The position numbers and the translations under genes were made by a program. Positions 1-8,443 of a DNA stretch of 20,211 nt are shown piece by piece. The notes below the pieces were generated by a model that was not told the origin of the DNA, did not search any database, and worked only from the letters and a program-made list of their open reading frames with translations. The stretch's first letter is position 1. Each line of letters begins with the position of its first letter. The DNA comes from Bremia lactucae (Eukaryota > Oomycota > Peronosporomycetes > Peronosporales > Peronosporaceae), in the NCBI RefSeq assembly GCF_004359215.1, contig NC_090610.1:2728954-2749164 (forward strand), read 5' to 3'.

Positions 1-1
1 T

Positions 2-289
2 GGTGTCATCCTTGGATTACCTTGGCTTACAAAGTACAAGCCATGCATAAGCTGGCAGCATCAAACCGTGACGATGCCTGTCTCTTGTTCATCAGATGGC
101 CAATTGATGAACGTCTTGAGGCGTCCACAAGCATGTGAATGTCCTACGAGTGAGTGCGACGGCCTTACTAGTGGTTCGGTCGTTAGCATGACTGCACAAG
201 ACCTCAGTGTGAATGCCCAACACACTGTGGAGTCAGATCCCGACGGCTGTGCACAAGCAAGGCCAGCGTCGAAGGTCCGCCATATGTGA
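2..289 (+). pseudogene. Retroviral-like aspartic protease tail and protease-RT linker (element I)
   Basis: Reading frame 2 opens with GVILGLPWLTKYKP, the C-terminal 'ILG-PWL' strand of gypsy aspartic proteases. ISWQHQTV follows, then a Ser/Cys-rich linker. The matching protein in element A (9990-10320, - strand) reads VIPGSPWLRKYEP then ISWQHRSV. The catalytic Asp-Ser/Cys-Gly motif would lie upstream of the window. The frame stays open to a stop at 287-289. The homology to element A continues as a linker; from about 300 to 900 I see only decayed linker sequence with no recognisable domain. Confidence 0.7.
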
Positions 290-919
290 CGTGGACATAG
301 TTACCCACGGCTGTGCACAAGCAGGCAGCGTCGAAGTTCGGCCACTCAAAGGTGAGTGGTACGAAACAAGGATGCTTGCTTGGAATGCCACATCCAAGAG
401 ATTTATAAACTACTGTCTAAAAGAGGCAGTGCGAAAGTCCTAGATCGATTGGAGAGTCGATCGTAGAAAATCTCGCTGTGGTAGCGCAACCACATCTAGA
501 GGCAGTTGGGAAGGATACTCCCCAAATAATTTCCGCGGGAATCAATCCCCGGAAACCTGTAGTCAAAGGTTTCCAGGTACCTTTGCAAATAAGTTTAAAA
601 GAGAAAACTGATACAATATCAGTCTTAGTTAACAATTGATCAAGTGTAGGCGCTTATACCCTTGATCTAATAGCGCATCCTAAGTTAACTTCGGAGATTA
701 CTCAATTGCCAAGAACTGTTTCGGTTCTATACCGAAACGGTTCTTGCGTGATATGCGTGGTGGTATCTCAAGCAGATCTGCCTACTTGTCCCAGATGACA
801 AGAACGTGGCCGATATTCGGTCGGCAATAGAATTTCCTGAGAACAAAAGGGTCCTCAGCGGCTCATCAATAGACATAAGTGTCCTCGATGAGAAGACTCG
901 GATGGAGCGTTGTACGCTT

Positions 920-1756
920 CAATCCTGGGAGTCTATGAAGCCAAATCCTTTATATAAAAATTTGATCGTTTCAAAGATGTATTCTTTGAATCAAACCGTA
1001 TGAGTTGCCTTAGGAAAAAGGTACTCGACACGAAATCAACCTGATTCTAGTAGGTATTTTTACTGTTTCATGAAGCAGTGGCCAATGCCATTAAAAACGT
1101 ACTAGTGATGGACAAGTTCCTTGCCGATCACTTAGCAGCGGGCCATAGGAGAAAGTCTACCTCCCCACATAGCTCTCCCACCTTCTGTTTGCGTAAGGCA
1201 ACATGAGGGTGGCGGATTGTGCATGCGCTCAAAAAATTGAACGCTGCAACTGTATCGGCTCAAACGTTGATACCACGAAAAGACGTAATCATTGATGGTA
1301 TGTCAAAGAGTACCATCTTTCCGTCAATGGATCTGCTGGTTGGATTCTATTGGATCCTTATGCGTGAACAGTATATCCGTTCACAGCAGTAAGCACCCCA
1401 AGCGGAATGCTACGGAATAGCTTATGCCACAGGGGCTTAGTAGTGCCCCTGCAACATTCAACAGATGTGTAGCCACTCTGTTGAGATCGGTGAGGGAGTT
1501 TGTACCGATTTATTTTGATGACGTCTTCGTTCATAGAAGATCCATGAGCAGAAAGCAGATGTTGAAGTACATCGTACCCACGTCCGAAAGATTCTTACAC
1601 TTATGCGTAAGCACAAGTTGCACGGAAATCTCAAGAAGTGTATATTCGCTGCAAGCAAAATACCACTTCTTGGGTGAATCGTGCGATAACACGGTGTACG
1701 CCCGTATCCAGAAAAGACCAAGGCGATCACCGATTGGCCTGTGCCAGTTGATGTAA
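920..1756 (+). pseudogene. Reverse transcriptase remnant (element I)
   Basis: Short stretches in shifting frames give the gypsy RT landmarks in order. NPLYKNLIVSKDVF lies near 940. IVHALKKLNAATV and LIPRKDVIIDGMSKSTIF lie at about 1220-1320. MPQGLSSAPATFNR begins at 1424. PIYFDDVFVHRR, the catalytic Y-F-D-D box, lies at about 1500. The Asp pair is present, but many frameshifts and stops separate the motifs. Unlike element A, this copy keeps the N-terminal part of RT. Long antisense ORFs over the same bases (for example 1531-2142 on -) show no retroelement motif and were dropped. Confidence 0.75.
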
Positions 1757-1879
1757 AGACTTAAAAATTTCTTGGTTAGCGGCGCACCAGCACAAGTACT
1801 CACGCAATTATGCCGAACATACAGTTCATCTTTCTTCTTTGTTGAAGAAAAATGAAATGTAAAGTGGTCTTCGAGGGTA

Positions 1880-2400
1880 TTAAGAAAGCTTGATGCAATC
1901 GCCAATATGGGCGATTGCGGACCAAGACTGACCTCTAAACGTGGTCTGTGACACCAGCGATTTCGCAATCGACTGTGCGTTAATGCAATATGACACAGAC
2001 GCCGGCGAGCGCGTTGTCTGTTATCAATCGCGTTAGCTTCAACCAGCTGAATGCAACTATCTACTGCATGACAAGGAACTCCTTGCCATACATTGACACT
2101 GGATAAGTTCATTGTATATTTGGACGATGTGTCTTTACGCACGGCCGTAAACAGTCCACACCTCTCGCAAAGAATGGCGAGATATTTGTCTTTCTTCGCG
2201 GAGTATAACTACTCCGTGGAGTATAAACCAGGATGACTTAATGTCGTCGCTGATGCCGTTTCGCGGTGGTCTGGTTTTGAGCCGGCTGCGCAAATCAACA
2301 GTGAGAATATGGCCACTTTCGCAACAATAAGTGTTCTGTCGTCAACATACTCGACGACGTTGGAAGAGCTTATCAGGAAGATAAGGCTCTTAAGGGATTG
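1880..2400 (+). pseudogene. RNase H and connection domain remnant (element I)
   Basis: In frame pieces I read VVCDTSDFAIDCALMQYDTD near 1940 (first catalytic Asp in CD-SDFAI), then HDKELLAI near 2070. MARYLSFFAEYNYSVEYKPG follows near 2175, then LNVVADAVSR. The last block carries the Asp of the A-DA-SR motif. A stop replaces the residue after KPG. The motifs match those of element A at 8444-9118. The domain would degrade the RNA strand of the RNA:DNA hybrid, but it is not translatable here. Confidence 0.7.
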
Positions 2401-2544
2401 ATAGATTACCTTAGAAATCCATCCCAACAATCCTTAAAAGGATTGTCGAAAGTGTATGGATACTCAATAGAGCGATACTTACACGCAATGGGTTACTGTA
2501 TTACACAGCCATTGCTGGCGACACACCCCGTGTCATCATCCCCA

Positions 2545-3240
2545 CCCATAATGATTTGTTTACGCATCATGTGTGAGTGCCACGTTGCACCAATAAGTGG
2601 TCATCGTGGACGTGAGAAGACCGATCTTGCGATAAATCGAGACTTCTACTGGCCACGCCAGTATGATTTCGTCCCCAAGTACATACGTGCTTGTGAAGTT
2701 TGTCAACGGTGAAACTTAGTCCTTTATCCCGTGCTCCGGGACCGGCAGAGTGTTAACAGCCTGTATCCATGGACTTCGGATTTCCCGAAGGCGAACATAA
2801 GAATAACGTTATTCTTTTTTTGTTGATCGTTTCAGCAAAAAATGGTACATCTTGCTGCAGAACCGGAGTCGATCACAGCCAAAGGCTGTGCTCGTGTCTT
2901 TGTTGACACGATATTTCGACTTTATGAGTTACCTCGCGAACTCGTCTCAGATCGAGATCCTAGATCCACGGCGAAATTTTAACAAACTGTGTTCAAATCA
3001 CTTGGAACTCAGTTGAAAATGTCAACTTCCGATCATCCTGAAACAGATGGTCAGACGGAGCGGGAAAATCGTATCATCGAAAAGATACCTCGCAGATACG
3101 TTCTCTCTTTTAAGAGGTGGAGCGAGTTCTGCCGATGGTAAAATTTGCCATTAACAATTTAGTGCATGCTTCTACAAAGCATGCACCGTTTTCTGTGAAT
3201 GGCTTACGCCACCCACGTATACCTATCCTATTTAAAAGTA
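2545..3240 (+). pseudogene. Integrase remnant (element I)
   Basis: The zinc-binding HHCC region is well kept. HVAPISGHRGREKTDL contains the histidines and RACEVCQR (to 2710) the two cysteines. The core follows in other frames: MDFGFPEG near 2768, FSKKWYILLQ-like text, then ELVSDRDPRSTAKF near 2945 with the catalytic Asp in SDRD. HPETDGQTER near 3040 carries the catalytic Glu. MVKFAINNLVHASTKHAPF lies near 3135. Stops occur inside the core (for example after AKF). The first catalytic Asp stretch is shortened by two codons compared with element A (FGFPEG against FVFGFPED). Confidence 0.75.
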
Positions 3241-3715
3241 ACTTTTATTCAGGGGGGAATGACTAGCTCAAGCAAAGAACCTTCTAGCTCTTGCTCATCA
3301 CGCATTAGCACTAAAGTCAATGCTAAGGATACCAATGTTGATCAAATTAACATTGAAGTGGACAAACTCAGTAATAACAATAATGCTACTACTGACTTAG
3401 ACAATGATGCTGAAAGACTCAGCATCGAAAACAATATTAAAATGAGAACGATAATACTTTCAATAATGGGAGATTGATATATCCGCAGTGCGAGCCGGTT
3501 GCATTGAAAACAGAAATAAAACCGAGTCAGCAGATGATTTCCTGTTGGCTAGAGAAGCAGTGGTCCATTTTGAACAGGATTCCATCGCTGATGCGGTGGA
3601 ATGACAGAAACAGAACTCTGACAAATATGGAAGAGCAAACATACTTTCATATGATGTTGATGACCTAGTCCTACTGTCTACGGTAAACCTACCAATACAC
3701 GTAGAGATGAATGTA
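3240..3715 (+). pseudogene. Integrase C-terminal linker remnant (element I)
   Basis: A Ser/Asn/Asp-rich segment (SSSKEPSSSCSSRIS, then many Asn and Asp) continues the integrase. The equivalent in element A is the LCSSRVEVTNDSNDVDVD stretch at about 7620-7690 on the - strand. DFLLAREAVVHFEQDSIADAV and YDVDDLVLLSTVNLP follow; the latter normally runs straight into GPY/F. The LSTVNLP block is also present in element A near 7370-7395. After about 3715 the match to the GPY/F module stops and resumes only at about 4010. Confidence 0.65.
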
Positions 3716-3854
3716 GGCAGTAATAGATAACTGCCCAGACGAGTAAATTTTCAACTGTCACCACTAACTCGAGGCGAAGTAATCGCTCGTGATTACGATC
3801 TTCGCTTAAATAATAAAGGGTGTGATCCAAATCACGACGTTGATTCGGACTCGT

Positions 3855-4003
3855 GAAACGAGCGAACCCGATCTTTCCTCTCCCTCCAAATCCATTGATG
3901 AATTCAGGTGGTGAGAAGCGTTCTCTTGTTAAATTCTTCTCGACCCACTGTGAGGCAAAGGGGGTTCGAACGAGTTATCTCGTTCGTTGGCGAGAGTAGT
4001 ATT
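3855..4003 (+). pseudogene. Chromodomain remnant, displaced upstream of GPY/F (element I)
   Basis: One open stretch reads NPIFPLPPNPL, then GGEKRSLVKFF, then GVRTSYLVRWRE before a stop. In element A the same chromodomain reads LIFPPPPQPLVDSHGGQRFL then GQRTSYLVRWR (about 6720-6860, - strand). Chromodomains of gypsy integrases are thought to steer insertion into chromatin and lie at the extreme C-terminus. Here the block lies before GPY/F, and the part after RWR (PPSHDSWEP in oomycete elements) is missing. Confidence 0.7.
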
Positions 4004-4007
4004 TCGT

Positions 4008-4140
4008 CCCGTTTCGTGTACTACATCGCCAAGGCAATACGTACACGATCGAGCTGCCTCGTAGTATGCGAACGCATCCTACGTTTTATGTTAGGCGTCT
4101 CCGCCCGTAGTATCAGTACGAGGCTTCTTCCGATTCCGGA
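4008..4140 (+). pseudogene. GPY/F module remnant (element I)
   Basis: The + strand reads VPFRVLHRQGNTYTIELP, then MRTHPTFYVRRLRP, a stop, then YQYEASSDSG. This matches FIGPLRELHRRGNAYTIELP and HPTFYVGRLRPYHQY of element A (7190-7300, - strand). The GPY/F core, known from retroviral-type integrases, is reduced to VPF. From about 4142 onward the + strand frame stays open but is the antisense of a coiled-coil ORF, so the retrotransposon protein is taken to end there. Confidence 0.7.
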
Positions 4141-4159
4141 TTACACCGAACGGTCAAGG

Positions 4160-4540
4160 GGCATCCGCCAAAGCCTGATGGTTCCGAGCCAAAGACTTAT
4201 TGTCTCGGAACAAAGTCTGATTCTCTTGAACCAGACGATCCACTCTTTCCTCCAAGGAAGAGATTTCTGACGAGTTGTCACCAGCTTGTTTTGAAGGGAC
4301 CGATGTGTCCTTTCGTTTCCCAGTTTATTAGTCGCAACCTGCGCACAGTTTCTCAACTGGTGTCCACCCTCGCATGATAGTTGGATATCTCGTTCCCAAC
4401 TGATGTTGGACGTTCCGGGTCTTGTCTTGCAGTACGCCGAGAACCGTCCATCATAGAATGAGCACTTCCCGCGATCGTAAAAGAATTGGAGTTCTCAGAC
4501 CCTTGACGCATCTCGTAAGAGATGAGAGTCTCCAATGCGA
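4160..4540 (-). pseudogene. Coiled-coil segment of a gag-like ORF (left copy)
   Basis: On the - strand, two overlapping frames together give a helical, heptad-rich stretch. HQLRNCAQVATNKLGNERTH and RSLQNKLVTTRQKSL (from about 4360) continue after a frameshift as LEERVDRLVQENQTLFRDNK, SLARNHQALADAP and a stop near 4160. The end resembles the coiled coil at 6938-7165 (+): LF-DNKSLARNHQAL against LWARHEDLQIQHKNLV. Upstream lies a polar linker (4353-4535). Function unknown; helical coiled coils are common in retroelement capsid or ORF1-type proteins. It lies tail-to-tail with GPY/F of element I. Confidence 0.45.
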
Positions 4541-4558
4541 ATCTTTTAGGGAATGCAC

Positions 4559-5250
4559 TTACTTAGGGGCATGACCTGCACCCTTGAAACAGCATGGGCA
4601 TGAGTCCCCCCAACGAGAGCAAGGAATCCCTGCCTCTCTAGACCAACGGTGCAACTTATTGTGTGCACCGACTACGGTCCATTTCTCGAACCGTTCATGG
4701 AAAGCGTTAAGCTTGTCAAGCCAGACCTTACGACCTATGTTTTGTACGTTCTGTACAAAGGCTGTCCAAGCTTGGAACAAATGTTGACATCTTTTGCCCG
4801 TTTGCAAGTGTATCACCGACGCGCCGGTACAAGGCATCGATGAAGAATTCAGTTTCATCCTCACTAGGCTTGTGAAGCCTGGATGAGTCGAATGACGGAA
4901 TATAATTTTGATCGTTTGTCATACGAGACCAACAAATTGGAGTTCTCTTATAGGGCAACCAAGGCCTCTTTCCAGGAGCGAACCGCGGCCCCTCTCCTGT
5001 TGGATCATATTAGCGATAACGCTAACTTGGCCCATGAAGCGATCCCTAGAATCACTCCTTCCTGATGATGCAAACTAGCACCACCAGTAGCACTCTTCCC
5101 TTTCGCGACCACTTAGTTCCTAATGACGCATACTAACGTCCCCAGAGTGGTCGCTGCCCACGGAGTCATCGGATAATGACTTCCCACCAAATAGTTACGA
5201 CGAGTCAAACAACCTCGTTATCACCTTTCTGGTTGTCACGTTAGAACCCT
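4559..5250 (-). pseudogene. Gag-like ORF with C-terminal WG..CPCC motif (left copy, frameshifted)
   Basis: On the - strand, an acidic Ser/Asp stretch (KSLSDDSVGSDHSGDVS, near 5190) leads to FAPGKRPWLPYKRTP. NDQNYIPSFDSSRLHKPS and DETEFFIDALYRRVG (about 4800-4915) follow. After a frameshift comes FQAWTAFVQNVQNIGRKVWL then DKLNAFHERFEKW, ending in SRWGDSCPCCFKGAGHAPK at 4559. A second copy at 17510-18455 (+) has the same blocks in the same order. The Cys cluster could bind zinc, but it is not a standard CCHC knuckle. I do not recognise the family. Its frequent company with LTRs suggests a retroelement gag or accessory protein (inference). Confidence 0.55.
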
Positions 5251-5324
5251 AAGGTTTTAAGGACTCGGCCCCGGGTGATCCAGCGGCCTTTTCAGTAGCC
5301 ACAGCGTCGGGCGATGCCGGTGAC

Positions 5325-5493
5325 TTGGTCCAGTCACCTCATGTGCTTCACATGCACAAGGGTGGGCCACAATGTGAATTACACCCAAGGGGTGGGTCTA
5401 ATTACTTCACTTAAGTAATTAACCATCCCCTTAAGTACACAAAGTGTATCTAACGGGGATTGTGTAATATAGGGCAACCTTTAGCGCGTTACA
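5325..5493 (-). repeat. LTR2 fragment, reverse orientation
   Basis: Read on the - strand from 5493 (TGTAACGCGCTAAAGG), it matches the LTR2 copies starting at 5546 and 16744. The match runs through TTAACGGGG..., the GGTGGGTCTAATTA block and the CCCTTGTG.ATGTGA block, to about 5330. Immediately upstream on the same strand is AAAGGGGGGATGG, a polypurine tract, so it has the context of a 3' LTR. The rest of the LTR is missing and the gag-like ORF follows instead. Confidence 0.65.
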
Positions 5494-5545
5494 CCATCCC
5501 CCCTTTAAGAACGAATTTTCTTTTGCAAATTTGTCAAAGAGGAAC
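5494..5545. other. Spacer between head-to-head LTR2 copies, with polypurine tract
   Basis: These 52 bases separate two divergent LTR2 copies. The left end is CCATCCCCCCTTTAA, on the - strand a polypurine tract directly before TGTAAC of the left LTR2. The right end is a purine-rich CAAAGAGGAAC directly before the right LTR2. It is the centre of the inverted repeat 5325-5493 / 5546-5745. Confidence 0.6.
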
Positions 5546-6075
5546 TTTAACGGGCTAAAGTTGCCCTAATGTTAGACAGTCCCCGTTAAGTACACTTGGT
5601 GCACTAAAGGGGATGCTCTATTACACAAATAATTGTAATTAGACCCACCACTCGGGTGTGTTTACATTTGTGACCAACCCTTGTGTATGTGATGCACATA
5701 GGTGCATTCACATTAGGAGGGATGACGGCTAGCGTCATCCGTTACGCGAGGTATCACGAAAGATACGCTCGCAATACATGTTAGTGTTATCTACAGAGAT
5801 GGCAATTAATTGGTGAAAATACAAATTTGTATTTAGTGCGATTAAATATAAATCAGTCTGAAAACTACTTTCTACTTAGCAAGTGCGCGGGAGGGGCCGG
5901 ATTACCGCTCCCGTGACGACACCTTACTCGAGTACTTAGTGTGTTGGGTGAGGTCGCTACAGCGCCCACCACAACTACCTCACTGCACGCAAGAGAAGCT
6001 GGTTTTACCGCTTCCTCGCTGTGCTAGGGTGTGTGCCTAAGTAGAGCGTAGCCGCATTACGACGTCCCGCCTTCA
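5546..6075 (+). repeat. LTR2, full-length 5' LTR
   Basis: The left end is TTTAACGGGCTAAAG (TGTAACGGGCTAAAG in the copy at 16744). The right end is ...CGCCTTCA at 6075, two bases before a TGGTAGCAC primer site. The first about 200 bp match the other two LTR2 copies; the rest (5760-6075) is seen only here in the window. It contains a GGATGACG...CGTCATCC hairpin near 5720 and a CGGGAG...CTCCCG inverted repeat near 5887. No flanking target duplication is visible because the left side is another LTR2. Confidence 0.65.
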
Positions 6076-6077
6076 CT

Positions 6078-6087
6078 TGGTAGCACT
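6078..6087 (+). other. Primer binding site (TGGTAGCACT)
   Basis: Two bases after the LTR2 right end, TGGTAGCACT fits a tRNA primer site. The same TGGTAGCAC occurs two bases after LTR1 of element D (18928), and TGGTAGCAA lies inside LTR1 of element A (11010-11018, -). This fixes 5546-6075 as a 5' LTR on +. The tRNA cannot be named from the sequence alone. Confidence 0.6.
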
Positions 6088-6131
6088 TGAAATCCTTCCT
6101 ACGACCTTCATCTCTGCGTGTGTACGTGAGG

Positions 6132-6393
6132 ATGGCTCATCTCCCCCACCTCTCCGAACATCATCGGGAGGTGGCAGGGCATATGACGCAGGGACTTGGT
6201 GAACAAGCCTTGTCCAGGATTCTGGGCAGTCCTCCTGAGCAACATGTTGCTAAGTTGGAGCAGTTTGAGGCATTCGTGCTCGGATTGCGGAGAGCCGCGT
6301 CCGAGGCACAGATTCATGTTGCGGTGGAGTCCGTCACTCAGACTCAGCTGAGGCATGAGCAGGCTCGGAGCAAGGCTCTCAACGCCTCCCTAA
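6132..6393 (+). pseudogene. Coiled-coil gag-like ORF, N-terminal half (right copy)
   Basis: The first ATG after the primer site with a coding-like frame gives MAHLPHLSEHHREVAGHMTQ. A Gln/Leu/Glu-rich helical stretch follows (HVAKLEQFEAFVLGLRRAAS, then QTQLRHEQARSKALNAS). About 87 residues are open before the sequence switches to the 3' end of element A. The frame reads another five codons to a stop at 6408-6410. The protein appears to continue at 6938. Position just behind LTR and primer site argues for a gag-type product. The ATG at 6087 in the same frame would lie in the primer site and is less likely. Confidence 0.5.
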
Positions 6394-6500
6394 AACGACA
6401 TTCACTCTGACTGTCATTGGATAGAGGAATCACTATAATACCACTTAATTGAAAACGATGTTGATTGGTCAGAACCATCATTTTTAATTCTTTCGCATGG
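6393..6500 (-). other. Element A 3' non-coding end with partial polypurine tract
   Basis: These bases are nearly identical to 17384-17500, which there end in GGGAGGGGTGA followed directly by an LTR1 (TGTAACGGGG). This identifies the segment as the 3' untranslated end of the gypsy family on the - strand. Here the tract is cut after TTTTAGGGAGG and no LTR follows. Confidence 0.6.
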
Positions 6501-6937
6501 TTACCAAGTCCATGCGGGTATGCGAGTAGTCCGCTCGCATCTCCTTCGAGATGCGCGATGCGATTGACGTTTCTCAATCGATTTACAGGCGCCAGGGGCG
6601 CGTGTTTTCCGATAAACCCTTTGATACATCGGATGGGTCTCGTCATACTGACAGACGATGCCCCCAAAGTCAACAATCAGCTAGAAATGGGGCTCTCAGC
6701 TGTCATGCGAAGGCGGACTTCAGCGCCAGCGAACCAGATAACTCGTTCGCTGCCCCTTCACATCACGGTGGTTTAGAATATGTTCCACGAGGAAACGCTG
6801 ACCACCATGGGAATCCACCAGTGGTTGTGGCGGAGGAGGAAAAATTAGATTTAACCTGTGTGTCGTATCTAGAGTCGAAGATCGACAAACCCGACCACTT
6901 CCTCCATATATTGGAGGAGGGTCTTGAACACGAGCGC
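6501..6937 (-). pseudogene. Chromodomain and C-terminal tail (element A)
   Basis: On the - strand, LIFPPPPQPLVDSHGGQRFL leads into the chromodomain VEHILNHRDVKGQRTSYLVRWR. A stop replaces the next residue. The same frame then reads SPPSHDS, a stop (Trp in intact chromodomains), EPHF, a stop, then VCQYDETHPMYQRVYRKTR and a basic tail (SHRASRRRCERTTR) to a stop at 6501-6503. Three in-frame stops mark decay. The domain belongs at the integrase C-terminus, but here a 230-base antisense piece separates it from GPY/F. Confidence 0.75.
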
Positions 6938-7165
6938 GGTAAAGCGTCACTCGTTGGAGCAAACGGTGCAAGCTCACTATATCGAACAGATGGAAACCCG
7001 TTCGAAGAGTGCGTGCTCAGTGTTGGAGTACGAACGGAAGTATCACGCTCTTCGTGATGAGCTGTCGTCAGCTCATCGCTGTTTCGAGGATCTTTGGGCC
7101 CGACACGAGGATCTCCAAATTCAGCATAAGAATCTGGTTCGTGATTACAACAATCCAATAGGGAT
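6938..7165 (+). pseudogene. Coiled-coil gag-like ORF, C-terminal half (right copy)
   Basis: The + frame reads VKRHSLEQTVQAHYIEQMET, then EYERKYHALRDELSSAHRCF and EDLWARHEDLQIQHKNLVRD. It is strongly helical, with heptad Leu/Tyr/His spacing. It looks like the continuation of the ORF at 6132-6393 (...ALNAS- there, NTSAVKRHSL here), interrupted by about 545 bases of element A. To the right, the antisense strand resumes the gypsy GPY/F tail. The left-arm copy at 4160-4330 (-) has the same junction. Confidence 0.5.
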
Positions 7166-7500
7166 CTTGATAAGGGTAGTCAGATCCGTCCTCGAAAGAG
7201 ACTGCGTACTGATGGTACGGGCGGAGCCGACCAACGTAAAACGTAGGATGTGAACGCATCCTACGTGGCAATTCTATTGTGTACGCATTGCCTCTGCGAT
7301 GCAGTTCACGGAGTGGCCCTATGAACTTGGTTAGTAGTTTACTGCTACCTACAATAGTGACTTCTCGCATAGGTAAGTTAACCGTAGAGAGTAGTACTAG
7401 TCAATAATCGTAAATGAAAGAACATTTGCTCTTCAATGTTTGTCTGCGTTCCGTTTCTGACGGTCCACTGCGTTAGCAATGGTCTCCTGTACCAAACGGA
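7166..7500 (-). pseudogene. GPY/F module and integrase tail (element A)
   Basis: The frame gives LLTKFIGPLRELHRRGNAYT, IELPRRMRSHPTFYVGRLRP, then YHQYAVSFEDGSDYPYQD. GPL is the GPY/F signature. Upstream, LLSTVNLP precedes it as in element I. A frame break separates this block from the integrase core ending at 7501. After QDPYW the sequence changes to antisense coiled-coil ORF. Confidence 0.75.
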
Positions 7501-8424
7501 CTACTGATTCTCGGGCCAGCAGGAAATTCTCTGCTGCTCATTTGTTTTGTCTTTTTCAGTGCGTTTTGTGCGCACTGCCATGAGATCTTTCTCATCTTCG
7601 ATGTCGAAGCAATCAACATCGACATCATTCGAGTCGTTGGTAACTTCGACGCGTGATGAGCATAAGCCAGAAATGGTTTTGCTCGCGCGAGTCCACCCCC
7701 CTCTTAAACTAGAGGATCCCTCTAGTTGAGTGGGTACGCGTGGATGGCGTAAACCATCCACGAAGATCGGTGTATGCGTTGTAGACGTATGCACCGAATT
7801 GTTGATGGCGAATTCGACCATCGGTAAAAACTCGCTATAAATCGGATATGATTGGACGTAACCTCGGAGTATCTCTTCGAGGACGCGATTTACGCGTTCC
7901 GTCTGGCCATCTATCTCTGGATGATCAGAAGTTGACATAGTCAGCCGTGCTCCGAGAGATCGGAACACGGATTGCCAAAACTTCGCCATCAACCGTAGAT
8001 CTCTACCCGAGACCAGTTCACGGGATGATCTGTGATGTCTGAATACCGTGTCGAATAAGACATGGGCATAGCCCGGAGCCGTGATTGACTCTGGTACTGC
8101 AGCAAGATGTACCATCTTGCTGAATCTGTCTTCAAAAACAAGAATTGCATTGCTTTTGTGATCGTCTTCGGGAAATCCGAAGACGAAGTCCATAAATACG
8201 GACTGCCAACATTCTGCCAGAAGTGGTAGAGGTTGGAGAAGTGCACGGGATGAAGGGCTAGGCTTCACCCGTTGAAATACCTCGCAAGCAAGAATGTACT
8301 TGCGCACGAACTGATACTGACAGGGCCAGTAAAAGTCGCGACTTACTGTGAGATGAGTTTTCTCACGTCCGCGATGCCCACTTGTTGGTGCATCCTGACA
8401 CTCAAAAATGATGCGCAAGCGCAA
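7501..8424 (-). pseudogene. Integrase core (element A), catalytic Asp lost
   Basis: This 307-codon open frame is the best-kept part of element A. The zinc-binding region shows SGHRGREKTHL and ACEVFQR; the second Cys of the expected CxxC is Phe. The DDE core shows MDFVFGFPEDDH (first Asp), ELVSGRDLRLMAKFW where families have SDRD, and HPEIDGQTERVNR (Glu). The Ser-Gly-Arg-Asp reading means the second catalytic Asp is Gly (on + at about 8005-8020). The C-terminal linker is Ser/Asp-rich. Integrase inserts cDNA into the genome; with these two losses it should be inactive. Confidence 0.85.
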
Positions 8425-8443
8425 GCATCGTGAGTAGGGACGA

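Larger units (their letters stand above)
1..4140 (+). mobile_element. Decayed Ty3/gypsy retrotransposon, element I (5' end outside window)
   Basis: On the + strand, pieces of a gypsy polyprotein follow in order: end of the aspartic protease (from base 2), a linker, reverse transcriptase, RNase H, integrase, then chromodomain and GPY/F segments. The same proteins occur on the - strand in element A (6393-11461), which allows codon-level comparison. Every domain is broken by stops or frameshifts, so this is an old copy. No LTR of this element lies in the window on its 5' side. Its 3' side meets the antisense gag-like ORF at about 4140 and no 3' LTR is seen. The chromodomain piece lies before GPY/F, the reverse of the normal order. 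Confidence 0.85.

Noticed and set aside
1531..2142. 203-codon ORF on the minus strand
   Set aside because: It is antisense to the RT and RNase H of element I, has no recognisable motif, and its homologous strand in element A is not coding.
3955..3975. GGGGTTCGAAC, a tRNA T-loop-like word
   Set aside because: It is part of the chromodomain coding sequence (GVRTSYL); no acceptor stem or anticodon arm was found.
4142..4355. Continuation of the element I polyprotein after GPY/F on plus
   Set aside because: The open frame is the antisense of a heptad-rich ORF on - whose end resembles the coiled coil at 6938-7165.
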